Origin: an uncultured Serinicoccus sp.
GTDB taxonomy: Bacteria > Actinomycetota > Actinomycetes > Actinomycetales > Dermatophilaceae
Assembly (NCBI RefSeq): GCF_947487915.1
Contig: NZ_CANKYH010000002.1
Span: 329,172-393,171 of the forward strand
Reading direction: 5' to 3'
DNA length: 64,000 nt
Shown here piece after piece: positions 55,966 through 64,000 of this stretch. A program made the position numbers and the translations under genes. The notes under the pieces are model-generated. The model was not told the DNA's origin. It saw only the letters and a program-made list of their open reading frames with translations, and did not search any database. The number at the start of each line of letters is the position of its first letter. The stretch's first letter is position 1.

Positions 55966-55970
55966 GGGGC
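55851..55970. repeat. 30-bp tandem repeat, four copies, across the steB stop
   Basis: Units at 55851, 55881, 55911 and 55941, each starting CGACGGAGGGGCCGGCC. They code for the AGPSVGP repeats of the MraY-like protein; the last unit holds its GTG start and the steB stop. Confidence 0.95.
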
Positions 55971-57026
55971 CGACGTGGTCTCGGTGTCGTCGGGCACCGG
56001 CTCGCTCGCCGGAGCCTGCCCGTCGGCGCCGGTCGTGGCGCCGAGCCGCAGCGGCGGCGGCGCCGGCACCGGCGCCTCCGCCTGGCGGCCGAGCCCGTAG
56101 TGCCCGGCCTCGTCCTGCAGCTCCCAGGCCAGCCCGAGCACCGCCGCCGCCCGGCCGCTGGCGCTCTCCAGGTCGTCGACGGTCGAGACGTCGTCCCGGA
56201 GGCCGCCCTCGTCACGGATGGCCTGGACGAGGGCGTCCTCGCCGCCCCCCTCGGCCAGGGCCTCGGTCTCGGTGCCCGCCGCCCCAACCACCAGCGGCTG
56301 CTCCAGCGCGGCCAGCGTGCGGACGAGGTCCAGCCGGGTGCGCAGCCGGTCCTCGGCCTCCGGGCCCGCGTCGTCGTCCCCCTCCGGCAGTCCGCCGCCG
56401 ACGATGACCATGGCGTCGGGGGGGCGACGGTCGGTGACCTGGGCAGCCTGCCCCTGCCAGCGCAGGTCGAGCAGCCCCTCCTCCTCCAACCGCTCGGCGG
56501 CCGCCAGCCAGGCTCCCACGTCGCCGTCCGGGTCCGCCCCCGCCAGGATGGTCCCGAGCAGCGCACCGGGGCCCGCCTCCTCCAGACCCCTGGCCTCGGG
56601 GATCTCCAGCGTGCTCGCGAGCCGCTCGACCACCCCCTCGTCGACCTGCCCGGCGTCGAGGGAGTCGTCGACCTCGACCTCCAGCACCAGCGCGCCGCCG
56701 GCCTCGCCGAGGCGGTCCTCCAGCAGCGCCACGTGGTTGCGGTCGGCCCCGGGCAGGACCACCAGGGCCACGCGGGTGCCGTTGAGGGTGCCGGCCACCC
56801 CGCGCGGGCTGAGCAGGTCGACGGCCTCGTCCTTGGCCTCGGCCTGCCGTGCCCGCACGTCCAGCTCGCTGCGCAGCTCGGTCCGCTCCGTCCGCAGCTG
56901 GCCGACCTCCTCGTCGATGGTGTCCGAGATGCCCTCGCGCAGCGGGCCGGCGCCGAGCACGATCCCGACCGCCAGGGCGATGAAGACCGCGACCAGCGAC
57001 ACGAGGTGGTAGCGGAAGTCGATCAC
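55962..57026 (-). CDS. steB: SteB/MctB-like envelope protein
   Basis: 354 aa from GTG 57026. MIDFRYHLVSLVAVFIALAVGIVLGAGPL is the hallmark N-terminal helix of the family, followed by a coiled coil (about 35-80) and an extracytoplasmic domain. The Mycobacterium homologue (Rv1698, MctB) is tied to copper resistance; in Corynebacterium SteB works with SteA in cell separation. The start is coupled to steA by a 4-nt overlap. Confidence 0.9.
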   Translation of the reverse strand: MIDFRYHLVSLVAVFIALAVGIVLGAGPLREGISDTIDEEVGQLRTERTELRSELDVRARQAEAKDEAVDLLSPRGVAGTLNGTRVALVVLPGADRNHVALLEDRLGEAGGALVLEVEVDDSLDAGQVDEGVVERLASTLEIPEARGLEEAGPGALLGTILAGADPDGDVGAWLAAAERLEEEGLLDLRWQGQAAQVTDRRPPDAMVIVGGGLPEGDDDAGPEAEDRLRTRLDLVRTLAALEQPLVVGAAGTETEALAEGGGEDALVQAIRDEGGLRDDVSTVDDLESASGRAAAVLGLAWELQDEAGHYGLGRQAEAPVPAPPPLRLGATTGADGQAPASEPVPDDTETTSAP

Positions 57027-58201
57027 GGTGAGAACAACCCCTCCATCCAGGCCCAGACGTCGTCCCATCGTACGGCCAGCACGCCCAGCAGGGCCCTGCC
57101 ACCAGGGGTGACCGCCAGGGCAACGAGCAGGGCCAGCAACCCGGCCAGCACCAGCCAGACCAGCGACACGGTGGGGATCCGAGACCGGTACAGGAGGCTC
57201 ACCCCCTTGGCGTCCACCAGCTTGCTCCCGACCCGCAGCCGGGTGAGGAAGGTGCTCGCCATCCCCTGCCTGCCTTTGTCGAGGAACTCCACCAGGGTCG
57301 CGTGCGTGCCGACCGCCACGATGAGCTCGGCCCCGAGCTCGTCGGCCAGCAGCATGGCGATGTCCTCGCTCGTCCCCGGCGCCGGCAGCACGACGGCATC
57401 GGTGACCCCCAGGGCCTGCACCCGTTCCAGACCGGGGGCGCGGCCGTCGCGGTAGGCGTGCACGACCAGCTCGGCGCCGCTGGTCAGGGCGGCGTCGGAC
57501 ACCGAGTCCATGTCGCCGACGACGAGGTCGGGGGTGTGCCCCATCTCCAGCAGCGCGTCCGCCCCGCCGTCGACGCCGATGAGGACGGGCCGGGCCTCGC
57601 GGAGGAACGGACGCAGGGTCTGCAGGTCCTCCTTGTAGTGGTAGCCGCGCACGACCACCAGGGCGTAGCGTCCGGCGAAGCTCGTGCGCAGCTCCGGGAC
57701 CCCGATGCCGTCCAGCAGCAGCTCGCGCTCCGCCCGGACGTACTCCATGGTGTTGTGGGAGAACGCCTCGATCTGCTCGGAGAGGTTGCCGCGGGCGTCC
57801 TCCTGCTGCTGGCGCACCAGCTCCGGCGTCATCCGGACCCCCTCGGCGACGACGGCCCCGTCGACCCGGACCTGCTCGCCGGTCACGGTCACGGTCACCC
57901 CCTCGGGCAGGGCCATCACCTCGCTCCCGGCGGCGTCGATCAGCGGTATGCCCGCCTCCATGAGGATCTGGGGACCCATGTTGGGGTAGGCGCCGGTCGT
58001 GGACGACGCGGCGTTGACGACCGCGACCGGTGCGCAGGCGACGAGGGCGGCGGCGCTGACCTGATCGAGGTCGGCGTGGTCGATGACCGCGACGTCCCCG
58101 GGCTGCAGCCGTGCCGTCAGCCGTTTGGTGCGCGCGTCGACCCGCGCCGGGCCCACCACGGGACCGGCGTGGCGGGTGCTCGCTCGGCGCCTCGTGCTCA
58201 T
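57023..58201 (-). CDS. steA: SteA-like protein
   Basis: 392 aa. Thiamine-pyrophosphokinase-like nucleotide fold: GDVAVIDHADLDQVSAAALV, LIGVDGGADALLEMG, DLVVGDMDSVSD; a C-terminal membrane helix (about 345-368). Homologue of Rv1697; SteA is a cytokinetic-ring protein in Corynebacterium. Coupled to recN and steB by 4-nt overlaps. Confidence 0.92.
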   Translation of the reverse strand: MSTRRRASTRHAGPVVGPARVDARTKRLTARLQPGDVAVIDHADLDQVSAAALVACAPVAVVNAASSTTGAYPNMGPQILMEAGIPLIDAAGSEVMALPEGVTVTVTGEQVRVDGAVVAEGVRMTPELVRQQQEDARGNLSEQIEAFSHNTMEYVRAERELLLDGIGVPELRTSFAGRYALVVVRGYHYKEDLQTLRPFLREARPVLIGVDGGADALLEMGHTPDLVVGDMDSVSDAALTSGAELVVHAYRDGRAPGLERVQALGVTDAVVLPAPGTSEDIAMLLADELGAELIVAVGTHATLVEFLDKGRQGMASTFLTRLRVGSKLVDAKGVSLLYRSRIPTVSLVWLVLAGLLALLVALAVTPGGRALLGVLAVRWDDVWAWMEGLFSP

Positions 58202-59985
58202 CCGGCGTCAATGGTCGCACGACGGGAGAGCAGCTCCCGTGCGTGTTCCAGCGCCGCGTCGGAGTCGGCGACCCCACCCAGCATGCGCGCCAGCTCCGCC
58301 TCGCGCTCGGCCCCCTCCACGACGCTCACGTCGCTGCTCGTGACCTGGCCGTCGGTGCTCTTGCGCACCACGAGGTGGCGGTCGGCGTGTGCGGCGACCT
58401 GCCCCAGGTGGGTGACGACGACGACCTGCGAGGTGGTCGCCAGCCGCGCCAGGCGCGCCCCCAGGTCCAGCGCCGCCGCGCCACCGACGCCGGCGTCGAC
58501 CTCGTCGAAGACGTAGGTGGGGACGGACCCGTCGCCGCAGACCAGCTCCAGGGCGAGCATGACCCGGGACAGCTCACCGCCGGAGGCCGCCCTGGTGACC
58601 GATCGCGCGGGGGCTCCCGGGTTGGCGGCCAGGCGGATCTCGACGGTGTCGAGGCCGGAGCGTCCGGCCCGCACCAGCGACCCGTCGGACAGCCGCACGA
58701 CCGGCTCCCCGGGGCCGTCCTGCGGGCCGTCCGCGCCCGCCGGTCGCTCGGGCCGGCGGTGGGCCACCTCGATGCTCACCGTCGCCGAGCCCATGGCCAG
58801 GTGCGCGAGCTCCTCGGTGACGGTCGCCCCGACCCGCTCGGCGGTCCGTCGGCGGACCGCGCCGAGCTCGGCGCCGCAGCGCGCCGTCTCGTCCCGCAAC
58901 CGGGCCACCTCCGAGGCCAGCGCGGCGAGGTCCTCGTCGGAGACGTCGATGTCGTGCAGCTCCTGCGCCGCCCGTCGGGCGAAGGCCAGCACCTCCTCGG
59001 TGCTCGAGCCGTACCGCCGCAGGAGCGCACCGATCTCGGAGCGCCGCGCGTGGACGGACTCCAGTCGCTCCGGGTCGACGTCGACCCCGGCGGCGTAGCC
59101 CGCCAGCTCTGGCCCGAGGTCGCTCGCGAGATAGAGCAGGTCCTGCACGCGGCGCTGCAGCCCGGCCAGCTCCTCGTCGTGCTCGGCCGCCGGCCCGAGG
59201 GCTGCGACCGCGGTTCCCAGCAGCCCGGAGACCGACGGGCCGTCCGCCGCTCCGGTGGCCGGGTCGCCCCCCACGAGCGCGTCGTGGGCGGTGTGCGCCG
59301 CCTGCCGCAGCTCCTCGGCGTACGTCAGGCGGTCCGCCTCCGCACGCAGGTCTGACTCCTCCCCCGGCACCGGGTCGACCTGCTCGATCTCCTCCACGGC
59401 GGTGCGCAGGGCGGACACCCGCAGCGAACGCTCGGCGGTCGTCCTCGTCAGCTCGGCCCACCGCTCCTGGGCCTGCTGCCAGGCCTGCCAGGCCACGGCA
59501 TACGCCTCGGCGGCCGCCGCGAGGTCGGGACCGCCGGCGGCGTCCAGCAGGACGCGGTGCTGCTCGGTGTCCCGTAGCCGCCACTGGTCCGCCTGGCCGT
59601 GGACCGCCACGAGGTGCTCGCCGACCTCCCCCAGGACCGAGACGGGAGCGCTGCGTCCCCCGACGCTGGCGCGGGACCGGCCCTCGGCGGCCACCGTGCG
59701 CACCAGGATGAGCCCGTCCGTGGCGTCGCCCCCGGCCTCCTCCACCCGCCGGGCGGCGGGGTGCTCGCGGGGCACGTCGACCTCACCCTCCACCACGGCC
59801 CGGGAGGCCCCCGCGCGCACCAGGCCGGCGTCGGCGCGCTCCCCCAGGAGCAGCCCCAGGCCGCTGACCACCATCGTCTTGCCGGCCCCCGTCTCGCCGG
59901 TGATGACGTTGAGGCCGGGGGCCAGGTCGAGCTCGGCCTCCTCGATGACCCCGAGCTGCTGGAGCCGGATGCGCCGCAGCGTCAC
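58198..59985 (-). CDS. recN: DNA repair protein RecN
   Basis: 595 aa, SMC-like. Walker A TGETGAGKT, long helical arms (about 150-370), signature ASGGELSRVMLALEL and Walker B YVFDEVDAGVGG. Promotes end joining in double-strand break repair. GTG 59985 overlaps nadK by 4 nt. Confidence 0.96.
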   Translation of the reverse strand: MTLRRIRLQQLGVIEEAELDLAPGLNVITGETGAGKTMVVSGLGLLLGERADAGLVRAGASRAVVEGEVDVPREHPAARRVEEAGGDATDGLILVRTVAAEGRSRASVGGRSAPVSVLGEVGEHLVAVHGQADQWRLRDTEQHRVLLDAAGGPDLAAAAEAYAVAWQAWQQAQERWAELTRTTAERSLRVSALRTAVEEIEQVDPVPGEESDLRAEADRLTYAEELRQAAHTAHDALVGGDPATGAADGPSVSGLLGTAVAALGPAAEHDEELAGLQRRVQDLLYLASDLGPELAGYAAGVDVDPERLESVHARRSEIGALLRRYGSSTEEVLAFARRAAQELHDIDVSDEDLAALASEVARLRDETARCGAELGAVRRRTAERVGATVTEELAHLAMGSATVSIEVAHRRPERPAGADGPQDGPGEPVVRLSDGSLVRAGRSGLDTVEIRLAANPGAPARSVTRAASGGELSRVMLALELVCGDGSVPTYVFDEVDAGVGGAAALDLGARLARLATTSQVVVVTHLGQVAAHADRHLVVRKSTDGQVTSSDVSVVEGAEREAELARMLGGVADSDAALEHARELLSRRATIDAG

Positions 59986-60911
59986 GCCGTGACCTCGGGC
60001 GGACCGCCGGCGGGACCGCGCCACCCGGAGACGGGGAGGGCGAACTTGGCGACGAGACGGTCGGTGAAGGCACCGGTCCCGAGCCGCGCCAGCAGGACCG
60101 GCGTCGTGGACCGGCGCACCTCGATGCGCGCGCCCGGCGGCAGCTCGACGGTGCGGCGGCCGTCGCACCACATCACGCCGGTGACGTGGCTGTGCGGGAC
60201 CACCTCGACGGCCAGGTGCGCGTCCGGCCCGAGGACCACGGGACGCGCGAAGAGGGCGTGCGCGGAGATGGGGACGACGAGCAGCGCCTCCACGTCGGGC
60301 CAGATGATCGGCCCGCCACCGGAGAACGCGTAGGCGGTCGAGCCCGTGGGGGTGGACATGACGACGCCGTCGCAGCCCCAGGTGGACAGCGGTCGTCCGT
60401 CGACCTCGACCGCCAGCTCCAGCATGCGCTCCCGGGCGGACTTCTCGACGCTCGCCTCGTTGAGGGCCCAGTTGTGGCAGACCACCCGGCCGTCGTGCAC
60501 GACGTCGACCTCCAGCGTCATCCGCCGCTCGACGTGGTAGTCCCGGTCGACGATGCGGGCGACGATGACCTCGATGTCGTCCTTCTCCGCCTCGGCCAGG
60601 AAGCCGACCCGACCGAGGTTCACCCCCAGCAGCGGCGTCCCGGCCGGTCGGGCGATCTCCGCCCCCCGCAGGATGGTGCCGTCGCCCCCGAAGACGACGA
60701 CCAGCTCGCAGCCCGAGGCGTCGACGTGCCCGGGCACCGGGCTCTTCAGGGCGACCACCTCGCTGTCGCCGACCACCTGGTGGGTGGGGTCCGCCTCGGG
60801 GACGACCTCGACCTCGATACCGTGCTGCCCCAGCCGCTCGGCGAACTCGCTCGCCAGGTGCGGGACGTCGGACCGCGTCGGGTGGGTCACGAGCATGATC
60901 CGCCGGCTCAT
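59982..60911 (-). CDS. nadK: NAD kinase
   Basis: 309 aa from ATG 60911. VVVFGGDGTILRGA, GVNLGRVGFLAE and STPTGSTAYAFSGGGPI are the catalytic and NAD-binding motifs. Makes NADP. Coupled to tlyA by a 4-nt overlap. Confidence 0.97.
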   Translation of the reverse strand: MSRRIMLVTHPTRSDVPHLASEFAERLGQHGIEVEVVPEADPTHQVVGDSEVVALKSPVPGHVDASGCELVVVFGGDGTILRGAEIARPAGTPLLGVNLGRVGFLAEAEKDDIEVIVARIVDRDYHVERRMTLEVDVVHDGRVVCHNWALNEASVEKSARERMLELAVEVDGRPLSTWGCDGVVMSTPTGSTAYAFSGGGPIIWPDVEALLVVPISAHALFARPVVLGPDAHLAVEVVPHSHVTGVMWCDGRRTVELPPGARIEVRRSTTPVLLARLGTGAFTDRLVAKFALPVSGWRGPAGGPPEVTA

Positions 60912-61777
60912 CCGTCCTCCTGTGCTCGGGCCCTGATCAGGGCGGCCATACCGGTCCGCCCGGGTGCACAGCCCATCATGCCCTCCCCGTCCCGGCAGGG
61001 GCCCGGGTGGGCGCACCGGCGCAGCCACCAGAGGTACTCCACGTTGCCGCTGGCCCCGCGCAGCGGGGAGAGGAGCAGGTCCTGCGGCGACAGGCCGTGC
61101 TCGCGGGCCTGGGCGTCGAGCTCCTGGAGCACGCGCTCGCGGTGAGCCGGGGACCGCACGACCCCGCCGCGCCCGAGGGCGCCCGCGCCGACCTCGAACT
61201 GCGGCTTGACGAGCAGCACGAGGTCGGCGCCGGGAGCGGCGAGCTCGGCGAGGTGCCCCAGCACGACCGACAACGAGATGAAGGACAGGTCGGCGACCAC
61301 CACCTCGAAGGGACCTCCGAGGGACGCGGGGGTCGCGTCCCTGACCGAGAGCCCCGGTCGGTCCTCCACCCGCGGGTCCTCGTGCAGCACCGGGGACAGC
61401 TGTCCGTGCCCCACGTCCAGAGCGACCACCCGAGCCGCCCCGCGCTCGAGCAGCACCTGCGTGAAGCCGCCGGTGGACGCCCCCACGTCCAGGGCCTCGC
61501 GGCCGGGGATCCGCTCGCCCACCTCCGGCCACGCCTCCAGCGCGTGCGCGAGCTTGACCGCGCCACGCCCGACCCAGCCGCGGCGCACCCAGGCGGACTC
61601 GGTGCCGGCTCCCGACCCCTCGACCCTCACGTCCTCGTCCGCAGCGACCGGATGCGCGGCCCGCCGCACCGTCTGTCCACCCACCTGCACGAGGCCGTCC
61701 CGGATCAGCAGCTGTGCCTGCGTGCGGCTCGAGGCCAGACCCCGGGCGACGAGCGCCCGGTCCAGCCGGACGCTCAC
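60908..61777 (-). CDS. tlyA: TlyA rRNA 2'-O-methyltransferase
   Basis: 289 aa. N-terminal S4 RNA-binding domain (RLDRALVARGLASSRTQAQ), then an FtsJ-like SAM domain with LDVGASTGGFTQVLLERGA and the catalytic K-D-K-E set (e.g. VVADLSFIS, LVKPQFE). Modifies 16S and 23S rRNA; loss gives capreomycin resistance in Mycobacterium. GTG 61777. Confidence 0.95.
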   Translation of the reverse strand: MSVRLDRALVARGLASSRTQAQLLIRDGLVQVGGQTVRRAAHPVAADEDVRVEGSGAGTESAWVRRGWVGRGAVKLAHALEAWPEVGERIPGREALDVGASTGGFTQVLLERGAARVVALDVGHGQLSPVLHEDPRVEDRPGLSVRDATPASLGGPFEVVVADLSFISLSVVLGHLAELAAPGADLVLLVKPQFEVGAGALGRGGVVRSPAHRERVLQELDAQAREHGLSPQDLLLSPLRGASGNVEYLWWLRRCAHPGPCRDGEGMMGCAPGRTGMAALIRARAQEDG

Positions 61778-62046
61778 CGGGGTCGCGGCCTGGCCCCTGC
61801 CGAGCCGGGCTGGTCGGTATCCGGGCTCGTCAGCCGGGCCTGCAGCGACCGGTGGGCCGTGGCGAGGGCGTCGGCCACCGAGGCCGGGTCCCCCTCGTCG
61901 AGTCCACGCCGCAGGGTCCTCAGGGTCGCGTCGACCTCGTCGTCACCCGTGGCGGGCGGAGCCCCGGTCGCCTCGAGGTCGGTCGGGGCGTTAGGCCCGT
62001 CAGACCCCTCCTGCGGCTGGGCACCTGGTCCTGGTCCGCCGCTCAC
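61774..62046 (-). CDS. Small conserved protein of the tlyA operon
   Basis: 90 aa from GTG 62046. Pro/Gly/Asp-rich first half, then a helical segment DDEVDATLRTLRRGLDEGDP. Overlaps both neighbours by 4 nt, so it is surely translated. Position corresponds to Rv1693, a short protein of unknown function between the HAD gene and tlyA. Confidence 0.75.
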   Translation of the reverse strand: MSGGPGPGAQPQEGSDGPNAPTDLEATGAPPATGDDEVDATLRTLRRGLDEGDPASVADALATAHRSLQARLTSPDTDQPGSAGARPRPR

Positions 62047-62873
62047 GTGGCACCCCACAGCCCGGCCAGGTCGAGGAGGGTGCTCGCGACGTGGTCGGGA
62101 CGCTGGTCGTCGGGCGCCGCCTCCGCCTCGGCCCTCTCGGAGACCCCGGTCAGCACCAGGGCGCTCGGCAGCCCGGCCGCCCGGGCTCCGGCGATGTCGG
62201 TCTCCAGCCGGTCCCCCACCATGAGGGTCTGCTCGCGCGGATGGCCGAGCCGGCGCAGGCCCACGACGTAGGCGGGACGGTGCGGCTTCCCCACCACCCT
62301 CGGGCGACGACCGGTGGCGTGGGCCACCGCGGCCACGAGCGAGCCGTTGCCCGGCGCCAGGCCGCGCGCGGTGGGCAGGGTCGCGTCGTCGTTGGTGGCG
62401 ATCCACGGGACGCCGGCGCGGACCGCGTAGGCGGCCTCGGTGAGGTCGGTGACCCCCAGTCGGGGTCCGTAGCCCTGGACCACCGCGCCCACCTCAGGCG
62501 CAGCGTCCTGCTCGACAGCCGCCGCCACCTCCTCGGGGGAGATCACTGCGAAGCCGGCGTCGCGCAGCGCCCGAGCCACGCCCTCCCCGCCCACGGCGAG
62601 GACCGGGGCGGAGCCCAGCAGCTCCGGGTGCTCCTCCCCGAGCACCTCCGCAGCCACCTGAGAGGCAGTGAGGATCTCCTCCTCCGCGGCGCGGACCCCC
62701 AGCTCGGTCAGGTGACGCGCCACCATCTCGGGCGTCCTCGAGGCGTTGTTGGTCATGAAGAGCACGTCCACGCCCGCGTCCCTGGCGCTCTGCAGCCCGT
62801 CGACGGCTCCCTCGCAGACCTGGTCGCCCCGGTAGACCACGCCGTCCAGGTCGCAGAGGAGGCCGGAGATCAC
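62043..62873 (-). CDS. HAD-IIA family phosphatase
   Basis: 276 aa. Nucleophile motif CDLDGVVYRGD, motif II FMTNNASRTP, Lys in VGKPHRPAY and motif IV MVGDRLETDI, with the C2 cap of the NagD/4-nitrophenylphosphatase group. Substrate unknown; the Mycobacterium homologue Rv1692 is a phosphatase of glycerol phosphate type. GTG 62873 overlaps the TPR gene by 4 nt. Confidence 0.92.
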   Translation of the reverse strand: MISGLLCDLDGVVYRGDQVCEGAVDGLQSARDAGVDVLFMTNNASRTPEMVARHLTELGVRAAEEEILTASQVAAEVLGEEHPELLGSAPVLAVGGEGVARALRDAGFAVISPEEVAAAVEQDAAPEVGAVVQGYGPRLGVTDLTEAAYAVRAGVPWIATNDDATLPTARGLAPGNGSLVAAVAHATGRRPRVVGKPHRPAYVVGLRRLGHPREQTLMVGDRLETDIAGARAAGLPSALVLTGVSERAEAEAAPDDQRPDHVASTLLDLAGLWGAT

Positions 62874-63859
62874 GACCGGGCCTCCGGGCGGCCGCGCCCC
62901 TCGCCGGCCGGGCGGGACGGCACGTCCGCACCGGACCGGTCCGTGCCCTCGACCGGGTCGTCGTCACCGAGGTCGACCACCCAGGCCTCGTCACTGGTGC
63001 CGAGACGCTCCGCGGCGTCGGTCTCGCCGTTGACGTCCACCTCCGCCGCCGAGGCGTACCACTCCTGCGCCTCGTCGACCCGGCCCGCACCCTCCAGCGC
63101 CGACGCATAGGCATACCGCACGCGGGCCGCCCACGGTTGCCGCGCCGTGCTCGCCCGGGCCAGCCGCTCGATGTGCTGGACGGCAGCGGCGTGCTGCCCG
63201 AGATCGGCCCGTGCGCCGGTCACGACGATCGCCAGCTCGACCTGCTCCGCCGCCGCGAGACGGGCCGCCTCGGGCGAGGCCGCCAGCTCCACAGCGCGCT
63301 CCGGGCGTCCGAGACCACGCTCGACATCGGCCATCAGGGGCAGGAGGTGCTGGGAACCGCTGAGCCGGCGAGCCGTGCGGAACTCGGCCAGGGCCTTGGC
63401 CCACTCACCGCGGCGGTAGTAGACGACCCCCAAGGTCTCCCGGACCCCGGCGACGCGCCCGGCGCGACGGGCGGCCGCCTCCGCGTGGGCCAGGGCCAGC
63501 TCGTAGTCCTCGGCGTCCAGCAGCCGCCCGACCATCACGAGGTGGCCCCCCACGCCCTCGGCATTCTCCTTGCTCAGCGTCCGCAGCTCGCTGCGCAGCG
63601 AGCGGTCCAGCCCACCGGCGTCGGCGTCCTCAGGCAGCGGGGGCTCGGGGATCCTGGGCGGCCGGCGCACGTCCGACCGGTCCGCGGAGTCCGCGTGCGA
63701 CGGACGTCCGGCCCCGGGCCCGCCCCGTGGACCTCCCCGGCCCTGCTGCTCGCGGGCGCCGCCGTCGCGACCACGCCGCTCTCCCCGGCGCCCGCGACCG
63801 TCGTCGCGTCGCTCGCGCCCCTCGGGGCGCGGGCCGGAGGCCGGGCGTTCCTGGTTCAC
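62870..63859 (-). CDS. TPR-repeat protein with basic disordered N-terminus
   Basis: 329 aa from GTG 63859 (GAGAGG six nt upstream; ATG 63892 would add 11 residues). Residues 1-75 are Arg/Gly-rich (RRDDGRGRRGERRGRDGG), likely RNA- or DNA-contacting. Residues about 90-300 form TPR-like helices (YELALAHAEAAARRAGRV, YYRRGEWAKALAEFRTARRL). Acidic C-terminus. Counterpart of Rv1691; role unknown. First gene after the rRNA operon. Confidence 0.85.
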   Translation of the reverse strand: MNQERPASGPRPEGRERRDDGRGRRGERRGRDGGAREQQGRGGPRGGPGAGRPSHADSADRSDVRRPPRIPEPPLPEDADAGGLDRSLRSELRTLSKENAEGVGGHLVMVGRLLDAEDYELALAHAEAAARRAGRVAGVRETLGVVYYRRGEWAKALAEFRTARRLSGSQHLLPLMADVERGLGRPERAVELAASPEAARLAAAEQVELAIVVTGARADLGQHAAAVQHIERLARASTARQPWAARVRYAYASALEGAGRVDEAQEWYASAAEVDVNGETDAAERLGTSDEAWVVDLGDDDPVEGTDRSGADVPSRPAGEGRGRPEARS

Positions 63860-63900
63860 GGGTGTCCTCTCGTCTGCAGCCTGGGGCATCATTCTTGCAG

Positions 63901-63927
63901 GTCCGCGCGGGCGGCCCGGCCGCGGAC
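63901..63927. terminator. Second hairpin after the rRNA operon
   Basis: GTCCGCG...CGCGGAC, 7-bp stem, immediately after the main terminator. Confidence 0.5.
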
Positions 63928-63930
63928 ATG

Positions 63931-63964
63931 CGGAAGGGCCCGCCCTGGTGGGCGGGCCCTTCCG
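63931..63964 (-). terminator. rRNA operon terminator
   Basis: Perfect 15-bp inverted repeat CGGAAGGGCCCGCCC / GGGCGGGCCCTTCCG with loop TGGT, about 10 nt after the 5S end. Confidence 0.9.
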
Positions 63965-63973
63965 TGAATGGTG

Positions 63974-64000
63974 GTCCGGCGGTGTCCTACTCTCCCACAC
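63974..64000 (-). rRNA. rrf: 5S ribosomal RNA, 3' end (partial)
   Basis: The minus strand reads GTGTGGGAGAGTAGGACACC then GCCGGAC, the conserved 3' end of actinobacterial 5S rRNA. The gene runs off the right edge; the exact 3' end is uncertain by 1-3 nt. Confidence 0.9.

Overview
The window is very GC-rich chromosomal DNA, with GTG starts almost as common as ATG and dense 4-nt ATGA/GTGA gene overlaps. It is from an actinobacterium. The gene order (rrn - TPR - HAD - tlyA - nadK - recN - steA - steB ... pyrG - Nudix, and pyrRBC-carAB-pyrKDF - mihF - gmk - rpoZ - coaBC - metK - priA - fmt - rsmB - rpe) follows the order known from Mycobacterium. Protein style and gene content suggest Micrococcales, perhaps the Intrasporangiaceae/Ornithinimicrobium group; that family-level placement is inference.

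Layout from left to right. Positions 1-1420 are a visibly AT-richer island: the end of a RiPP gene cluster with a thiopeptide-type precursor peptide (TbtA/TpdA-like leader, lactazole-like core) followed by the N-terminal part of a LanB-type tRNA-Glu-dependent dehydratase that runs off the left edge. From 1480 to 41526 nearly everything is on the minus strand and mostly housekeeping: pnuC, rpe, rsmB, fmt, an oligopeptide/nickel-type ABC importer, priA, metK, two membrane proteins, coaBC, rpoZ, gmk, mihF, the complete pyrimidine operon preceded by a PyrR-binding RNA hairpin, nusB, efp, shikimate genes, a prepilin peptidase, mltG, ruvX, alaS and rarA.

Positions 41545-47440 are a more mobile stretch: a plus-strand acetyltransferase, a small IS-end/MITE-like remnant, an SOS-controlled DUF222/HNH (13E12-type) gene whose promoter spacer holds a consensus LexA box, tandem 11-bp repeats, and aspS with what looks like a complete T-box riboswitch (Asp specifier GAC, T-loop UGGC matching a G73 discriminator). 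From 47440 to 63859 the minus strand carries a sugar transporter, a Nudix hydrolase, pyrG, three envelope/polysaccharide genes (a glycosyltransferase-esterase fusion, murJ, a MraY-like protein), steB, steA, recN, nadK, tlyA, a small protein, a HAD phosphatase and a TPR protein. The right edge holds the terminator and last bases of a 5S rRNA gene.

The most interesting items are the thiopeptide start at the left edge, the aspS T-box, the pyrD-like/pyrK pair in the pyr operon that has lost the catalytic motifs of dihydroorotate dehydrogenase, the GT4-esterase fusion, and a strongly recurrent octamer GGTATGCC that forces rare codons in many genes. All coordinates, alignments and counts were done by eye; no database search was run.
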